From Thermodesulfobacteriota bacterium (GTDB taxonomy: Bacteria > Desulfobacterota > BSN033 > UBA1163), in NCBI GenBank assembly GCA_030017685.1, contig JASEHH010000033.1, positions 1-33,742 on the forward strand: DNA of 33,742 bases, read 5' to 3'. Position 1 is the first letter of the stretch; each line of letters begins with the position of its first letter. Made by a program: the position numbers and the translations under genes. This document shows positions 1 through 7,406 of this stretch, piece after piece. The notes under the pieces were generated by a model. It was not told the origin of the DNA. It made no database searches and saw only the letters and a list, made by a program, of their open reading frames with translations.

Positions 1-91
1 CGCTCCGATTTTTCCTTGACCTCTTGCTTGCTTTCGTCAACAGGTGATCGAGATCTTTATCCAGCCGGATGGTTAATGTGGCGGTTTTCAT
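1..91 (-). CDS. Ribbon-helix-helix (CopG-type) antitoxin-like protein, N-terminal part
   Basis: The reverse strand from the ATG at 91 reads an open frame of 30 codons that runs off the left edge of the window. The residues begin MKTATLTIRLDKDLDHLL and continue with a basic SKRSRKNRS segment. This is the usual start of a CopG/RHH DNA-binding protein: a beta strand (TLTIRL) followed by helix A and the SRSE-type turn. Such small proteins are usually autoregulated antitoxins or plasmid/copy regulators, with the partner gene downstream, here outside the window. No Shine-Dalgarno sequence precedes the ATG and the predicted promoter would start transcription almost at the ATG, so the message may be leaderless. 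The fold is well supported; the toxin-antitoxin role is inference. Confidence 0.6.
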   Translation of the reverse strand, partial: MKTATLTIRLDKDLDHLLTKASKRSRKNRS

Positions 92-164
92 GTAAAACAA
101 TGTAAGACATTTCCACAGAGATGTCAATATAAATTTTTCCAACCCATCATATCTGTTTTACATG
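89..164 (-). promoter_or_regulatory. Promoter and palindromic operator of the RHH gene
   Basis: On the reverse strand TTGACA (127-122) and TACATT (104-99) are 17 bases apart. The sequence catgtaaaaca (89-99) is exactly inverted as tgttttacatg (154-164), and a near-identical direct copy, atgtaagaca, abuts the first (100-109). Three related half-sites around one promoter fit autoregulation by the RHH protein that starts at 91. Confidence 0.55.
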
Positions 165-261
165 TCATATTTTGCAGGACAAAGGTAGGCCCTACAGGTT
201 ACAAAAGTCTCTTAAAATATAACAGGAAAAGATTTGTGCAGAGCAAGTTGGAGAGTGGGAT

Positions 262-303
262 AAAAAGCCACTTGAATATCGGCCAAGTTTCTTTTTAAGT
301 GGC
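262..303 (-). terminator. Intrinsic terminator of the arr operon
   Basis: On the reverse strand GCCACTT (303-297 side) pairs with AAGTGGC (273-267) and is followed at once by five T residues (266-262). A smaller nested ACTT/AAGT pairing lies in the loop. It sits 27 bases after the stop codon of the chaperone gene, so it closes the arr transcript. Confidence 0.65.
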
Positions 304-329
304 CTAACAAAGCTGCCTTTAACTCTTCA

Positions 330-959
330 TCAATCTCGACTTTGGTTTGTAATAAATGTTGAAAGGCAGTCAGCGAGGGCAAGGTAAAAGGGGTTATCTG
401 TCGTCTCTTTGATTTTTTCGCAGAAGGGAGGAATCCACGGACTGATAAAACGATTAAAAAAACGATTTCTCGTTTCCCCGAAGGCTAGCGCCTTCTCTTT
501 TTCCGACTTCTCCAAGGCTTCCACTTCCTTGTAAATCAAATAGTACATAAATTCCAGTTCCACGGCGATATGGTCTGGAAGTTCCTTAAAGTTCTTATCC
601 ATGACCATCCCTGCCTCTTCATATGACCTGATCACTTCCATTGTGGAATCGCCCATCACCCTTCTTTCCCCATCAAGATAGACGGAGCCATAGGGCGGGG
701 CCTTCAGTTCGAAAGGACCAACGAAGAGTCTGGCATATTCAATAGAGAGTTCTTCTTCGTCTGCCTCTAAAAAGGCCTTTTCCATCTCTGAGGAAAATAC
801 CGCTGCCTCGGCACAGGTTCGGGTCAATGAATGGGTGAGGTTTTTGAAGAGGTTCTCCTGGAAAAATAGCTCTCTTTTGGGAAGACAGAAACAGGCTGAC
901 AAAAACCGGTAACTGTCAGCCCTAAATCTTTCTTCCATGATATACTGTTGATTTTCCAT
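330..959 (-). CDS. arrD: TorD/DmsD-family chaperone of the arr molybdoenzyme
   Basis: A TorD-family cytoplasmic chaperone of about 209 residues. These proteins bind the Tat signal of a molybdoenzyme and hold it until cofactor insertion is complete. The family signature is visible in the middle: EYARLFVGPFELKAPPYGSV, then ELPDHIAVELEFM. It is the last gene after the arrA- and arrB-like genes, where a dedicated chaperone is expected. An open frame reaches ATG 1001, but those extra 14 codons lie in a hairpin (979-1015) and lack a ribosome site. I prefer the ATG at 959, which has GGA 7 bases upstream; ATG 965 is also possible. Family assignment is firm; the symbol arrD depends on the arrA assignment. 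Confidence 0.75.
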   Translation of the reverse strand: MENQQYIMEERFRADSYRFLSACFCLPKRELFFQENLFKNLTHSLTRTCAEAAVFSSEMEKAFLEADEEELSIEYARLFVGPFELKAPPYGSVYLDGERRVMGDSTMEVIRSYEEAGMVMDKNFKELPDHIAVELEFMYYLIYKEVEALEKSEKEKALAFGETRNRFFNRFISPWIPPFCEKIKETTDNPFYLALADCLSTFITNQSRD

Positions 960-978
960 ATCCATTTCCAAAATATAA

Positions 979-1015
979 GGGGACAGCCATACCTCAGGCA
1001 TTCAGGGCTGTCCCC
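979..1015 (-). repeat. 10-bp perfect hairpin between arrB and arrD
   Basis: ggggacagcc (979-988) is perfectly inverted as ggctgtcccc (1006-1015) with a 17-base loop. It lies between the arrB stop and the preferred arrD start. GGGGACAG-type palindromes are typical REP-like units. It may weaken transcription or stabilise the upstream message, lowering chaperone output. Confidence 0.6.
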
Positions 1016-1036
1016 CCACCACAATAAGCAGCTTTT

Positions 1037-1834
1037 CTAAGCCTTTCTAACTTCTGCCTTGTAACTCCTTATATAATAGACATTAGGTCTTGCGCCCTTC
1101 TCGCCCGGTTTTATAAACTCACCTTTATTGTTCTTCAGTTGATTGGCCTTATATTTCTTGAGTAACTCACTCACATCACTGTTCTTGTCGGTGAGGTCTC
1201 CGAAAACCCTTGCTTTCGATGGACAGACGACAACACAGTAGGGTTGTTCCCCATGGATGACCCTGTGCTCGCAGAAGATACACTTTTCAACAATATCCCC
1301 GCGTCTTACGCTCGCATAGTCGGAGTGTTTATAAAGTGTGCGGTGAGGAGGAACATCACCTGCTCTCTTGGCAACCTCTGCCCCTGAGGCCGTCCCGCCT
1401 TTGATCGCTTCAGAGGTATCCCTGAAAAATCCGTGAGGGGCGTCATGGTTAAAGCTGATCACACTATAAGCGGCCTTCTCTTTGTCGACATCCTCAGCAC
1501 TGTAAGGGCAGGCCTTTTGACACTGGCGGCATCCAATACACCTCTCATTATTGTGTATGGTAATTCCATTGTCATGTTTATGCATGGCCTTCGGGGTAAC
1601 AGGACATGCTTTAATGCACGGCGCATCAGTACAATGATTGCACAGAACCGGCATAATGGAATATTTGACGTTAGGGAACTGCCCCTCTACTTTCGTGATA
1701 AAATCTGCCCAATTAAACGCCTGTCCTTTAGCCTTGTCCGGTGTGTTGTTTTCCGTCTTGCATGCCAAAGCGCAGGCTCCGCATCCGGTGCACTTCAGCA
1801 AATCTATGACCATTGCCAATTGTTTCTTAGCCAT
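1037..1834 (-). CDS. arrB: Four-cluster ferredoxin subunit of a molybdopterin reductase (ArrB-like)
   Basis: Electron-transfer subunit of 265 residues in the DmsB/PsrB/ArrB family. It would pass electrons from the quinol side to the catalytic subunit through four Fe-S clusters. Four cysteine sets are visible: CTGCGACALAC from residue 15, CNHCTDAPCIKAC, CIGCRQCQKAC, and CIFCEHRV with a distant CVVVC. There is no signal peptide, as expected for a partner that is co-exported with a Tat-borne catalytic subunit. The start has a strong GGAGGG site and lies 20 bases after the natural end of the arrA reading frame. The ENNT segment and the ISFN...PHGFFRD region resemble ArrB as I know it. No membrane anchor subunit is encoded nearby, so the quinol oxidase partner must be elsewhere. 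Confidence 0.78.
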   Translation of the reverse strand: MAKKQLAMVIDLLKCTGCGACALACKTENNTPDKAKGQAFNWADFITKVEGQFPNVKYSIMPVLCNHCTDAPCIKACPVTPKAMHKHDNGITIHNNERCIGCRQCQKACPYSAEDVDKEKAAYSVISFNHDAPHGFFRDTSEAIKGGTASGAEVAKRAGDVPPHRTLYKHSDYASVRRGDIVEKCIFCEHRVIHGEQPYCVVVCPSKARVFGDLTDKNSDVSELLKKYKANQLKNNKGEFIKPGEKGARPNVYYIRSYKAEVRKA

Positions 1835-1854
1835 TTATTTTTCCCTCCTTTCCC

Positions 1855-2052
1855 TTAAGCTTTCTCAATTTTAACGCCGGTGAATCCGCCGTTGCGCGCA
1901 GTAGACCCGCTCAGGTGATCGTAATCATCCGGCATGATCTCGTTGAAGTTTGCGCCCCTTGGCTCAAGCTTTGTTAAGTCTTTTGTCCCCACGCGGCCAT
2001 AAAACCAGTGCCCCTGACCATAGCATTTTGCCACCGAGCCGGGACGAACCCC
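1855..2052 (-). pseudogene. arrA: C-terminal 65 codons of arrA beyond the in-frame TAA
   Basis: The arrA frame continues after the TAA without any shift, starting GVRPGSVAKCYGQGHWFYGR and ending with LSGSTARNGGFTGVKIEKA and a TAA at 1855-1857. This is the usual C-terminus of ArrA-type proteins, where the cofactor-binding cap is completed. The whole frame would be 851 residues, close to the roughly 854 of known ArrA. A single base change (for example GAA to TAA) explains the stop. There is no ribosome site for separate translation. It may be a genuine loss of function, a strain polymorphism or a sequencing error. Confidence 0.75.
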
Positions 2053-4410
2053 TTACCATAAACGGGCCCGAACTTTCAAACTGCCGATGGTAGAGGTCAC
2101 CCTTGCCATATCGCCTTCCTTGATGCCGAGTTTTTTCGCATCAGAGGGGTTGATATGAATGACATCTTCATAGCTCACATCACCCGGATCGCATTTTTTG
2201 AAGGCATGGTACCATGGAAGGTTTGCGCTCCGGCCTTCCCGGTTGAGCCTCGATTTCATATCAATGAGGTCAAAAGGATATTGACTCCGGTCGCCATGTC
2301 TTCTGGGAGATTCATAGTGGGGCACGAATGCTTTCTCTCCGCGGGCCTCATAGTTTGTCGCTTCCAGAACGCCGTCAACCGTTGTCTTATTTTTCTCGGC
2401 ATGCTCGATGAGGGCCTTCTTGAGAGTCTCGCTGTAGAACTCAAACTTCTTTGTCACGGTGGGGAAGTTACCCTGCTCGGGCGTGCCCCATTTCTTTCGG
2501 AATTCAAAGCGCGGGGAGTTCACAACCCCCTTTTTTCTGAAGTCTTCCCAGCCATTGGGTCGGTCTCCTTTATAATCTTTGTTTTGGCCGGGATCCCATG
2601 CCTTCTGGCTGCGAATCTTTGTGGCGTAAAGGGCGAATTCCTCGGCATTGGCCGGGTTCTTACCGGTTTCTGGATCCTTGTATTCGTTGTAAAGCCAGTC
2701 ATGGATGTTTGAAAAACCTTTTGCTTTCAGTTTTTCCGCAAGAAGCCACACGATCTCCGTTTCAGCGCCCTTCACATCAAACAGGCGCTTGATAACAGGC
2801 TGATGGATGGAGATATGCCCGTGCATATTTCCCTGGTTGCGGGAAATAGCCCAATCTTCCGAATGATGCAAGGCGGCAGGCAAGACGATATCTGCAAACT
2901 GTGTCATCTCGGAAACCATGGGAACGATATGAACGAAGAAGGGAGTCTTTGCCATGGCCCTGTCCCAACGTCCGGCTTCCGTTCCGGAAAAATTGAAGTT
3001 GCAGAAGTAGCCTATGGCCACCTTGATGTCATACGGGTCATTTGCCAGCATGGCGTTGGCCACATTATTGGTGGAAACGCCGCTGCCTGGCCTGCCGGAA
3101 GCGAGATTGGGGAATTTAAGAGTTCCTCTCTGGTCAATCTTTTTTTGCTTCGCTCCGTCCTTGGCTACATCATCCTGATATTTATCGAACTTGGGATAAC
3201 TGCTGCTCGGAGCGCCTGTGCCGGTGATGAGACCGCCTTCGCTGTCGCTGGCGCCGACAAGCCCGTTCAGGGCGTGGATGGACAGGGCAGCATAAGTCCC
3301 GCGGGGCATCATGGTTGGCCCGTACCAGATGGCGCATTGGGGAGCGGCCTGGGCAAAGCCTTTTGCAACGCGGATAATCTGGTCTTTGGAAAGTCCTGTC
3401 ACAGTCGCTGCCCAGTCAGGCGTTCTGTCCTTCAGTTCGATATTCCACCATTTTACAAGGCCGTGGGTATGCTTCTCAGCAAAGCCGGCCTCATCAACAG
3501 TCTGCCCGGTTTTGAACTGGTTCTTTCCGTCCTTGAAATCACCCACAAACTCCTTGTTCCAAAGCCCTTCGGTTAAAATCACATGGGCCATTGCGGTAGC
3601 GAGCGATCCGTCTTCGCCGGACTTTATGGGGAGCCATTCATGCGCCTTGGCTGCGGTATTGTTCATGCGGGGGTCTACGACAACCACTGTGCCCGCTTCA
3701 AGAAGGCGGCTCAGTTTATCAGTGGTATTGGGAACATTGCGGTTGGATGAAACAGGGTCGCAGCCCCAGACGATGAGATATTTCATCTTCTCAAGATCGT
3801 AATCGCAGTATCCCCAATAACCTTCGGTAAAGAAACGCCCCATCTTCTCAACCTCAGCGCACAGGGCGCTGTGGGAAATGTTATTGGGAGAGCCGATCAT
3901 CTTGGTGAGGTTATCATAGAGGATTGTATTATGATCCGAATAGCGTCCGCGCATCAACAGGTATTTATGCGTTTCTTTAATTTTGCGTAGTTCCATGATT
4001 TTGTCGGCTACCAGGTCCATCGCCTCATCCCATGAGATGGGAACGAACTTTGGATCAATCCCCCTACCCTTCTGCGGGTTGGTCCTTTTCATGGGAACCT
4101 TTATCCTATCGGGGTCATAAATCTGCTGAAGGATCAGATGGCCCCTCACACAGCAGTAACCGTTGTTGACCTTGCTGAGCTGATTTCCTCTGACCTTTAC
4201 CGCCCGGCCGCCCTGCGTGAAAATTTCAATTGGACACCACTGCGTGCAGCCCTGACAGGTTGAGGGTATCCATTGACCAGGTTCGGTTCCCCCTGTTCCA
4301 ATCTTCGTGTCCTTGCCATTGGCAAAGGCATTCAGGGGCAGACCGTTTAGGGCAATGGATGCTCCTGCCGCCACACCTACCTTCAGAAAATCCCTTCTCC
4401 TAATCTCCAT
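2053..4410 (-). CDS. arrA: Tat-exported molybdopterin reductase catalytic subunit, ArrA-like, ended early by TAA
   Basis: Catalytic subunit of the DMSO reductase family. The N-terminus has a twin-arginine signal (RRRDFLKVG), followed by the Fe-S motif CQGCTQWC (C52, C55, C59) and a fourth cysteine near residue 86. The molybdenum ligand is probably C184 in HSALCAEVEKMG. With a constant offset of nine, R156, H180, S181, C184, K189 and Y201 match what I recall of the Shewanella ANA-3 ArrA active site (R165, H189, S190, C193, K198, Y210). The RGRY motif (154-157) is reported for ArrA rather than ArxA. This makes respiratory arsenate reductase the best guess; another ArrA/PsrA-clade substrate remains possible. 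The frame stops at codon 786 (TAA, 2053-2055) but continues for 65 more family-like codons. The start has an AAGGAGG site. Confidence 0.72.
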   Translation of the reverse strand: MEIRRRDFLKVGVAAGASIALNGLPLNAFANGKDTKIGTGGTEPGQWIPSTCQGCTQWCPIEIFTQGGRAVKVRGNQLSKVNNGYCCVRGHLILQQIYDPDRIKVPMKRTNPQKGRGIDPKFVPISWDEAMDLVADKIMELRKIKETHKYLLMRGRYSDHNTILYDNLTKMIGSPNNISHSALCAEVEKMGRFFTEGYWGYCDYDLEKMKYLIVWGCDPVSSNRNVPNTTDKLSRLLEAGTVVVVDPRMNNTAAKAHEWLPIKSGEDGSLATAMAHVILTEGLWNKEFVGDFKDGKNQFKTGQTVDEAGFAEKHTHGLVKWWNIELKDRTPDWAATVTGLSKDQIIRVAKGFAQAAPQCAIWYGPTMMPRGTYAALSIHALNGLVGASDSEGGLITGTGAPSSSYPKFDKYQDDVAKDGAKQKKIDQRGTLKFPNLASGRPGSGVSTNNVANAMLANDPYDIKVAIGYFCNFNFSGTEAGRWDRAMAKTPFFVHIVPMVSEMTQFADIVLPAALHHSEDWAISRNQGNMHGHISIHQPVIKRLFDVKGAETEIVWLLAEKLKAKGFSNIHDWLYNEYKDPETGKNPANAEEFALYATKIRSQKAWDPGQNKDYKGDRPNGWEDFRKKGVVNSPRFEFRKKWGTPEQGNFPTVTKKFEFYSETLKKALIEHAEKNKTTVDGVLEATNYEARGEKAFVPHYESPRRHGDRSQYPFDLIDMKSRLNREGRSANLPWYHAFKKCDPGDVSYEDVIHINPSDAKKLGIKEGDMARVTSTIGSLKVRARLW

Positions 4411-4431
4411 TTTGACCTCCTTATCTTAGAA

Positions 4432-4468
4432 ATAAAAAGGGGGGCACAGATCTCTCTATGTTCCCCCC
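4432..4468 (-). terminator. Intrinsic terminator after the ABC module, upstream of arrA
   Basis: On the reverse strand a ten-base G/C-rich stem (4468-4459 with 4448-4439, one mismatch) with a 10-base loop is followed by TTTTTATT. It lies 63 bases past the stop of the ABC ATPase gene. Only about 21 bases separate it from the arrA start, so it may equally act as an attenuator in the arrA leader. Confidence 0.65.
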
Positions 4469-4530
4469 TAAAGAACTAAAGAAACTGCTAACACAATAAA
4501 TTTTTAAGGTCAAGAGCTTCTTAAAAGTTT

Positions 4531-5214
4531 TTAATCCTCACCTCCATTCGCCACCCGTCCATCTCGGAGAGAGATCGTCCTCGAAGAAAAGGCGGCATTT
4601 TCCGGGTTATGGGTCACCATGATGATCGTCTGACCTTCTCCATTTAGGGATTTGAATAACTCCATGATCTCCTTTCCAGTCTTGGTATCCAGATTCCCGG
4701 TTGGCTCATCCGCAAGAAGAATGGGCGGCGCATTGACCAGAGCCCTGGCAATGGCAACCCGCTCTTGCTCTCCTCCCGAGAGTTGATCCGGAAGCCTTTT
4801 TTCCTTTTTCTTCAATCCTGTCCTCTCCAGTATCTCCTCCGCCATTCTACTCTGTTCCCGGTTTGATCTTTCAGTGATCGATAGCGGAAGCATCACATTC
4901 TCGATCACTGTCAGGTAGGAAATCAACTGGAAGGACTGAAAGATGAATCCCAGATACTCCCTTCTGAAATCGGCCAGTCTCTCCAGAGGAAGTTGATAGA
5001 TGGCAATATCATCCACGACCACCTCACCGGCCGTGGGATGATTGAGCCCGCCGAGAATCGTGAGAAGAGTTGATTTCCCTGAACCCGAGGGGCCCATCAC
5101 AGATATAAATTCTCCCCTCTCGATATGGAGCCCCACATCGACAAGGGCATGAACTTTTTCTTCTCCGCCTTCGTAGGTTTTGGATAGGTTTTTAATCTCA
5201 ATCAAGCTCATCAT
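4531..5214 (-). CDS. ABC transporter ATPase, LolD/MacB type
   Basis: Nucleotide-binding subunit of about 227 residues, the usual length of LolD/MacB-type ATPases. It has Walker [11 protein letters not shown]-loop region FIFQSFQL, signature [15 protein letters not shown], Walker [13 protein letters not shown] and a switch histidine in MVTHN. It would power the FtsX/MacB-like permease encoded 110 bases upstream. Two ATGs in tandem (5214 and 5211) are available and the upstream site is weak, so the exact start is uncertain. It is the last gene of the four-gene module and is followed by a terminator. The ATPase is certain; the substrate is not, since the clade includes lipoprotein sorting, peptide efflux and metal-linked systems. 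Confidence 0.85.
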   Translation of the reverse strand: MMSLIEIKNLSKTYEGGEEKVHALVDVGLHIERGEFISVMGPSGSGKSTLLTILGGLNHPTAGEVVVDDIAIYQLPLERLADFRREYLGFIFQSFQLISYLTVIENVMLPLSITERSNREQSRMAEEILERTGLKKKEKRLPDQLSGGEQERVAIARALVNAPPILLADEPTGNLDTKTGKEIMELFKSLNGEGQTIIMVTHNPENAAFSSRTISLRDGRVANGGED

Positions 5215-5323
5215 CAAACCCGTTTGAGGAGCGTTTCACTTTAGGGTGGAGGAGCGCTTCGCTCGAGGTAGAAATGTTTTGCCTCAAACGAAGTGCCCCT
5301 CAAACCTCCATCCTCCATCGCCC

Positions 5324-6484
5324 TTAGAGCGCTCTCAACGCCTCGGTGGGATCCATCTTTGAGGCATGGAGAGCTGGATAGATGCTCGATAGAACGCCTA
5401 CCAACGCTGAAAGAAAGATTGCCCCGATGGCTAAAGCCGGGTCGATCACCCATCTGACGTTCTTCATCCCAAGGACCATCGGCCCGACGAAATGGGAGAT
5501 TCCAAGCCCCAGGAGATACCCTGTCACTCCCGCGACCAATCCCACAATCAGCGCCTCTAAAAAGATGATTCTCATGATATGGGATTTTCTGAACCCGATA
5601 GCCCGGAAGATCCCGATCTCCCTCTTCCGTTCATTAACCGATGCCATCATATTGGTAAAGACGATCAGGGCCCCGATGAGAAGAACGATGATCGATATCC
5701 CGAGGGAGAACTTTTTAAAATGGTCGAGCGCCTCCATCTTGGTTTGTAGCGTCTGTTTGATGGCCGTTACCTTGGCATGGGGCAGCTTCTTCGAAATCTG
5801 ATTCACGATCTCTTCAATCGGGCAGGTGTTGCAATAGGCGGAGACTTCAATCAGGCTCACCGCCTTGGGCTTATTCAGAGCCTCCTGGACAAAACCCAGG
5901 TCAGCGTAGATGAGAAAGTCGTCCTGAGAACCTGTCTCTTCAAGTATTCCTGAAATCCTGACCCTCTTTCCGTTAATCGCTAAATGATCATTTGTACTTT
6001 TAAAAAGTCTCACAGCCACCTCATTCCCAAGAAGCACCTCCTCCTTGCTCTTAGGAATGGCTCCGTGGACCTTCCACCACTTTTTCAGCCGACCCTCCTC
6101 CTGAAAATAGACGCCCATGAGAGGAATCTTCTTTCCCTCGATCTCCACCGCTCCGACGAACTTCGGTGAAACAGCGCTGATGTTCTCCCGGACCTCGATC
6201 TCGCGGATCTTCGGAACATCGGAATCATTCAGTGTGCGGGCATCCATCGCCACCCCCCCAATGTTCATTCCTCCATAGGAGAGGGAAAGGTCGTCCGATC
6301 GGGGAAGGATGAGGATATTCGCTCCGTATTCATCTAATTTGTTGGCAATATCCTCGTTCATCAACCGCGAAATGGAAATCAGAGAAACTACCGTCGTAAT
6401 GCCAATGGTGAGCCCCAAAATGAGGAAGAAAACCTTTCCCTTCCGCCTTCGAAGATTGTTAATCGAGATATCTTTCAGTCTCAT
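5324..6484 (-). CDS. ABC transporter permease, FtsX/MacB type, with periplasmic CxxC
   Basis: Permease of 386 residues with the four-helix MacB/FtsX layout: one N-terminal helix (about 18-40), a large extracytoplasmic MacB_PCD domain (about 45-255), and three C-terminal helices (about 260-282, 306-330, 350-372). The NERKREIGIFRAIG coupling segment between helices 2 and 3 is typical. Unusually, the extracytoplasmic domain holds CNTC (C218, C221), a possible metal or disulfide site. It starts 4 bases after the DUF2318 gene stop, so the two are translationally linked. MacB-type pumps do not move substrate through the membrane but drive a periplasmic partner, which fits neighbours with extracytoplasmic cysteine domains. 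Substrate unknown. Confidence 0.85.
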   Translation of the reverse strand: MRLKDISINNLRRRKGKVFFLILGLTIGITTVVSLISISRLMNEDIANKLDEYGANILILPRSDDLSLSYGGMNIGGVAMDARTLNDSDVPKIREIEVRENISAVSPKFVGAVEIEGKKIPLMGVYFQEEGRLKKWWKVHGAIPKSKEEVLLGNEVAVRLFKSTNDHLAINGKRVRISGILEETGSQDDFLIYADLGFVQEALNKPKAVSLIEVSAYCNTCPIEEIVNQISKKLPHAKVTAIKQTLQTKMEALDHFKKFSLGISIIVLLIGALIVFTNMMASVNERKREIGIFRAIGFRKSHIMRIIFLEALIVGLVAGVTGYLLGLGISHFVGPMVLGMKNVRWVIDPALAIGAIFLSALVGVLSSIYPALHASKMDPTEALRAL

Positions 6485-6488
6485 CGGA

Positions 6489-7145
6489 TTAAACTCTCGG
6501 CTTCCAATTTATAACCACTTTCTCATCGATGACAATCGAATCTTTCTCCAGCGTGTTAGGGATCACCTCCGGAGGGTAATTCATACATCCTCCGCTGATC
6601 CCTTTGAGTGTCTCAAGATTCCATTCGGTATAGCAGGCATTACACACCATGGATTTGTCCTTGATATGGAAGCGGGTCGATTTGCAGGGTTCGCACATGC
6701 TGATCGCTGTGACCACTCTTCCCGCCATGGTCAGATAGGCTAAAAGAGGTATTTTAAGTCCCTTCCCTTCATATTCGAATCGAACGATCTTTTTCTCCTT
6801 GACCTCATGGACGGGGATTATAATCTTCCCATTTTCCACCTTTGCCACCACATCGGTCATTCTAACTGTCTGTCCGCTGTAATCGACCTTTCCGCTCACC
6901 TTCGGCTGTGAGGAAACCTTGGGGCTGGCTCCGGAATTTCCCTGGATGAGCCAGTAGGCTACCCCTCCGAGAGCGATGGCGACGACGATTAAAAGGACAA
7001 TCGACCATGAAGGTCTCCCCTTTTTTTCTCCCAATACCTTCTCCTTCTTGTGCTGGAACGAGGAATCCGAAAGTTCGAGCCCGCACTTCTTGCAGAAGCG
7101 GTTCGATTCCTCATTCTCTTCCCGGCATTTTGGACATGCTTTCAT
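6489..7145 (-). CDS. Zinc-ribbon, membrane-anchored DUF2318 protein
   Basis: Protein of 218 residues in three parts. Residues 1-25 form a zinc ribbon (C4-x2-C7, C18-x2-C21). A transmembrane helix lies at about 47-67. The outer domain is DUF2318, annotated as Fe-S-containing membrane protein, with CEPC (C151, C154), CNAC (C168, C171) and C187 in GISGGC, followed by YPP. DUF2318 proteins occur with MacB-type ABC transporters in loci linked to iron uptake (the Campylobacter P19 region as I recall it), so a metal-binding or redox role outside the membrane is likely. A strong AAGGAGG site precedes the ATG. The stretch just upstream is filled by a foldback repeat. The direct role is unproven. Confidence 0.8.
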   Translation of the reverse strand: MKACPKCREENEESNRFCKKCGLELSDSSFQHKKEKVLGEKKGRPSWSIVLLIVVAIALGGVAYWLIQGNSGASPKVSSQPKVSGKVDYSGQTVRMTDVVAKVENGKIIIPVHEVKEKKIVRFEYEGKGLKIPLLAYLTMAGRVVTAISMCEPCKSTRFHIKDKSMVCNACYTEWNLETLKGISGGCMNYPPEVIPNTLEKDSIVIDEKVVINWKPRV

Positions 7146-7166
7146 AAAATGATCCTCCTTTTTTGA

Positions 7167-7398
7167 AACTGTTTAGCCAAATCAAGCACAAAATCGTATA
7201 ACGGAGATGGACAAGCCGTTCGGAAAGGCTTCGTGGCGCACCTTTCGGAGTATTGGCACCGGCCTTCAACTTGGTCTATGGGGCTGGTTCAGATGAAATC
7301 GCCCGCTTCCCATTCAATCTAAAGACCGCCATTCGAAGCCTTGGAGAGCGGCTTGCCCATCTCCGACTCCGTGGGAACCTATATTTGGCTAAACGGTT
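7167..7398. repeat. Foldback (MITE-like) element of about 232 bp
   Basis: The outer arms, 7167-7182 and 7383-7398, are inverted at 15 of 16 bases. Inner arms 7202-7238 and 7327-7365 are also inverted, with a shared core of ccatctccg and aagcc. The element fills nearly the whole gap between two genes of the ABC module. CTTTTTTRAA flanks it on both sides (7158-7167 and 7402-7411), a possible target duplication. It shares a GCGCACCTTT...TTGGC core with the repeats at 8409 and 19655. Confidence 0.6.
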
Positions 7399-7406
7399 AT
7401 GCTTTT

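Noticed and set aside
2053-2055. Recoded stop (selenocysteine or pyrrolysine) in arrA
   Set aside because: The codon is TAA, not TGA or TAG, and homologues do not have a special residue there; a point mutation is simpler.
2155-3576. Long plus-strand frames across arrA (185 and 257 residues)
   Set aside because: They are antisense to a well-supported molybdoenzyme gene and show no family features.
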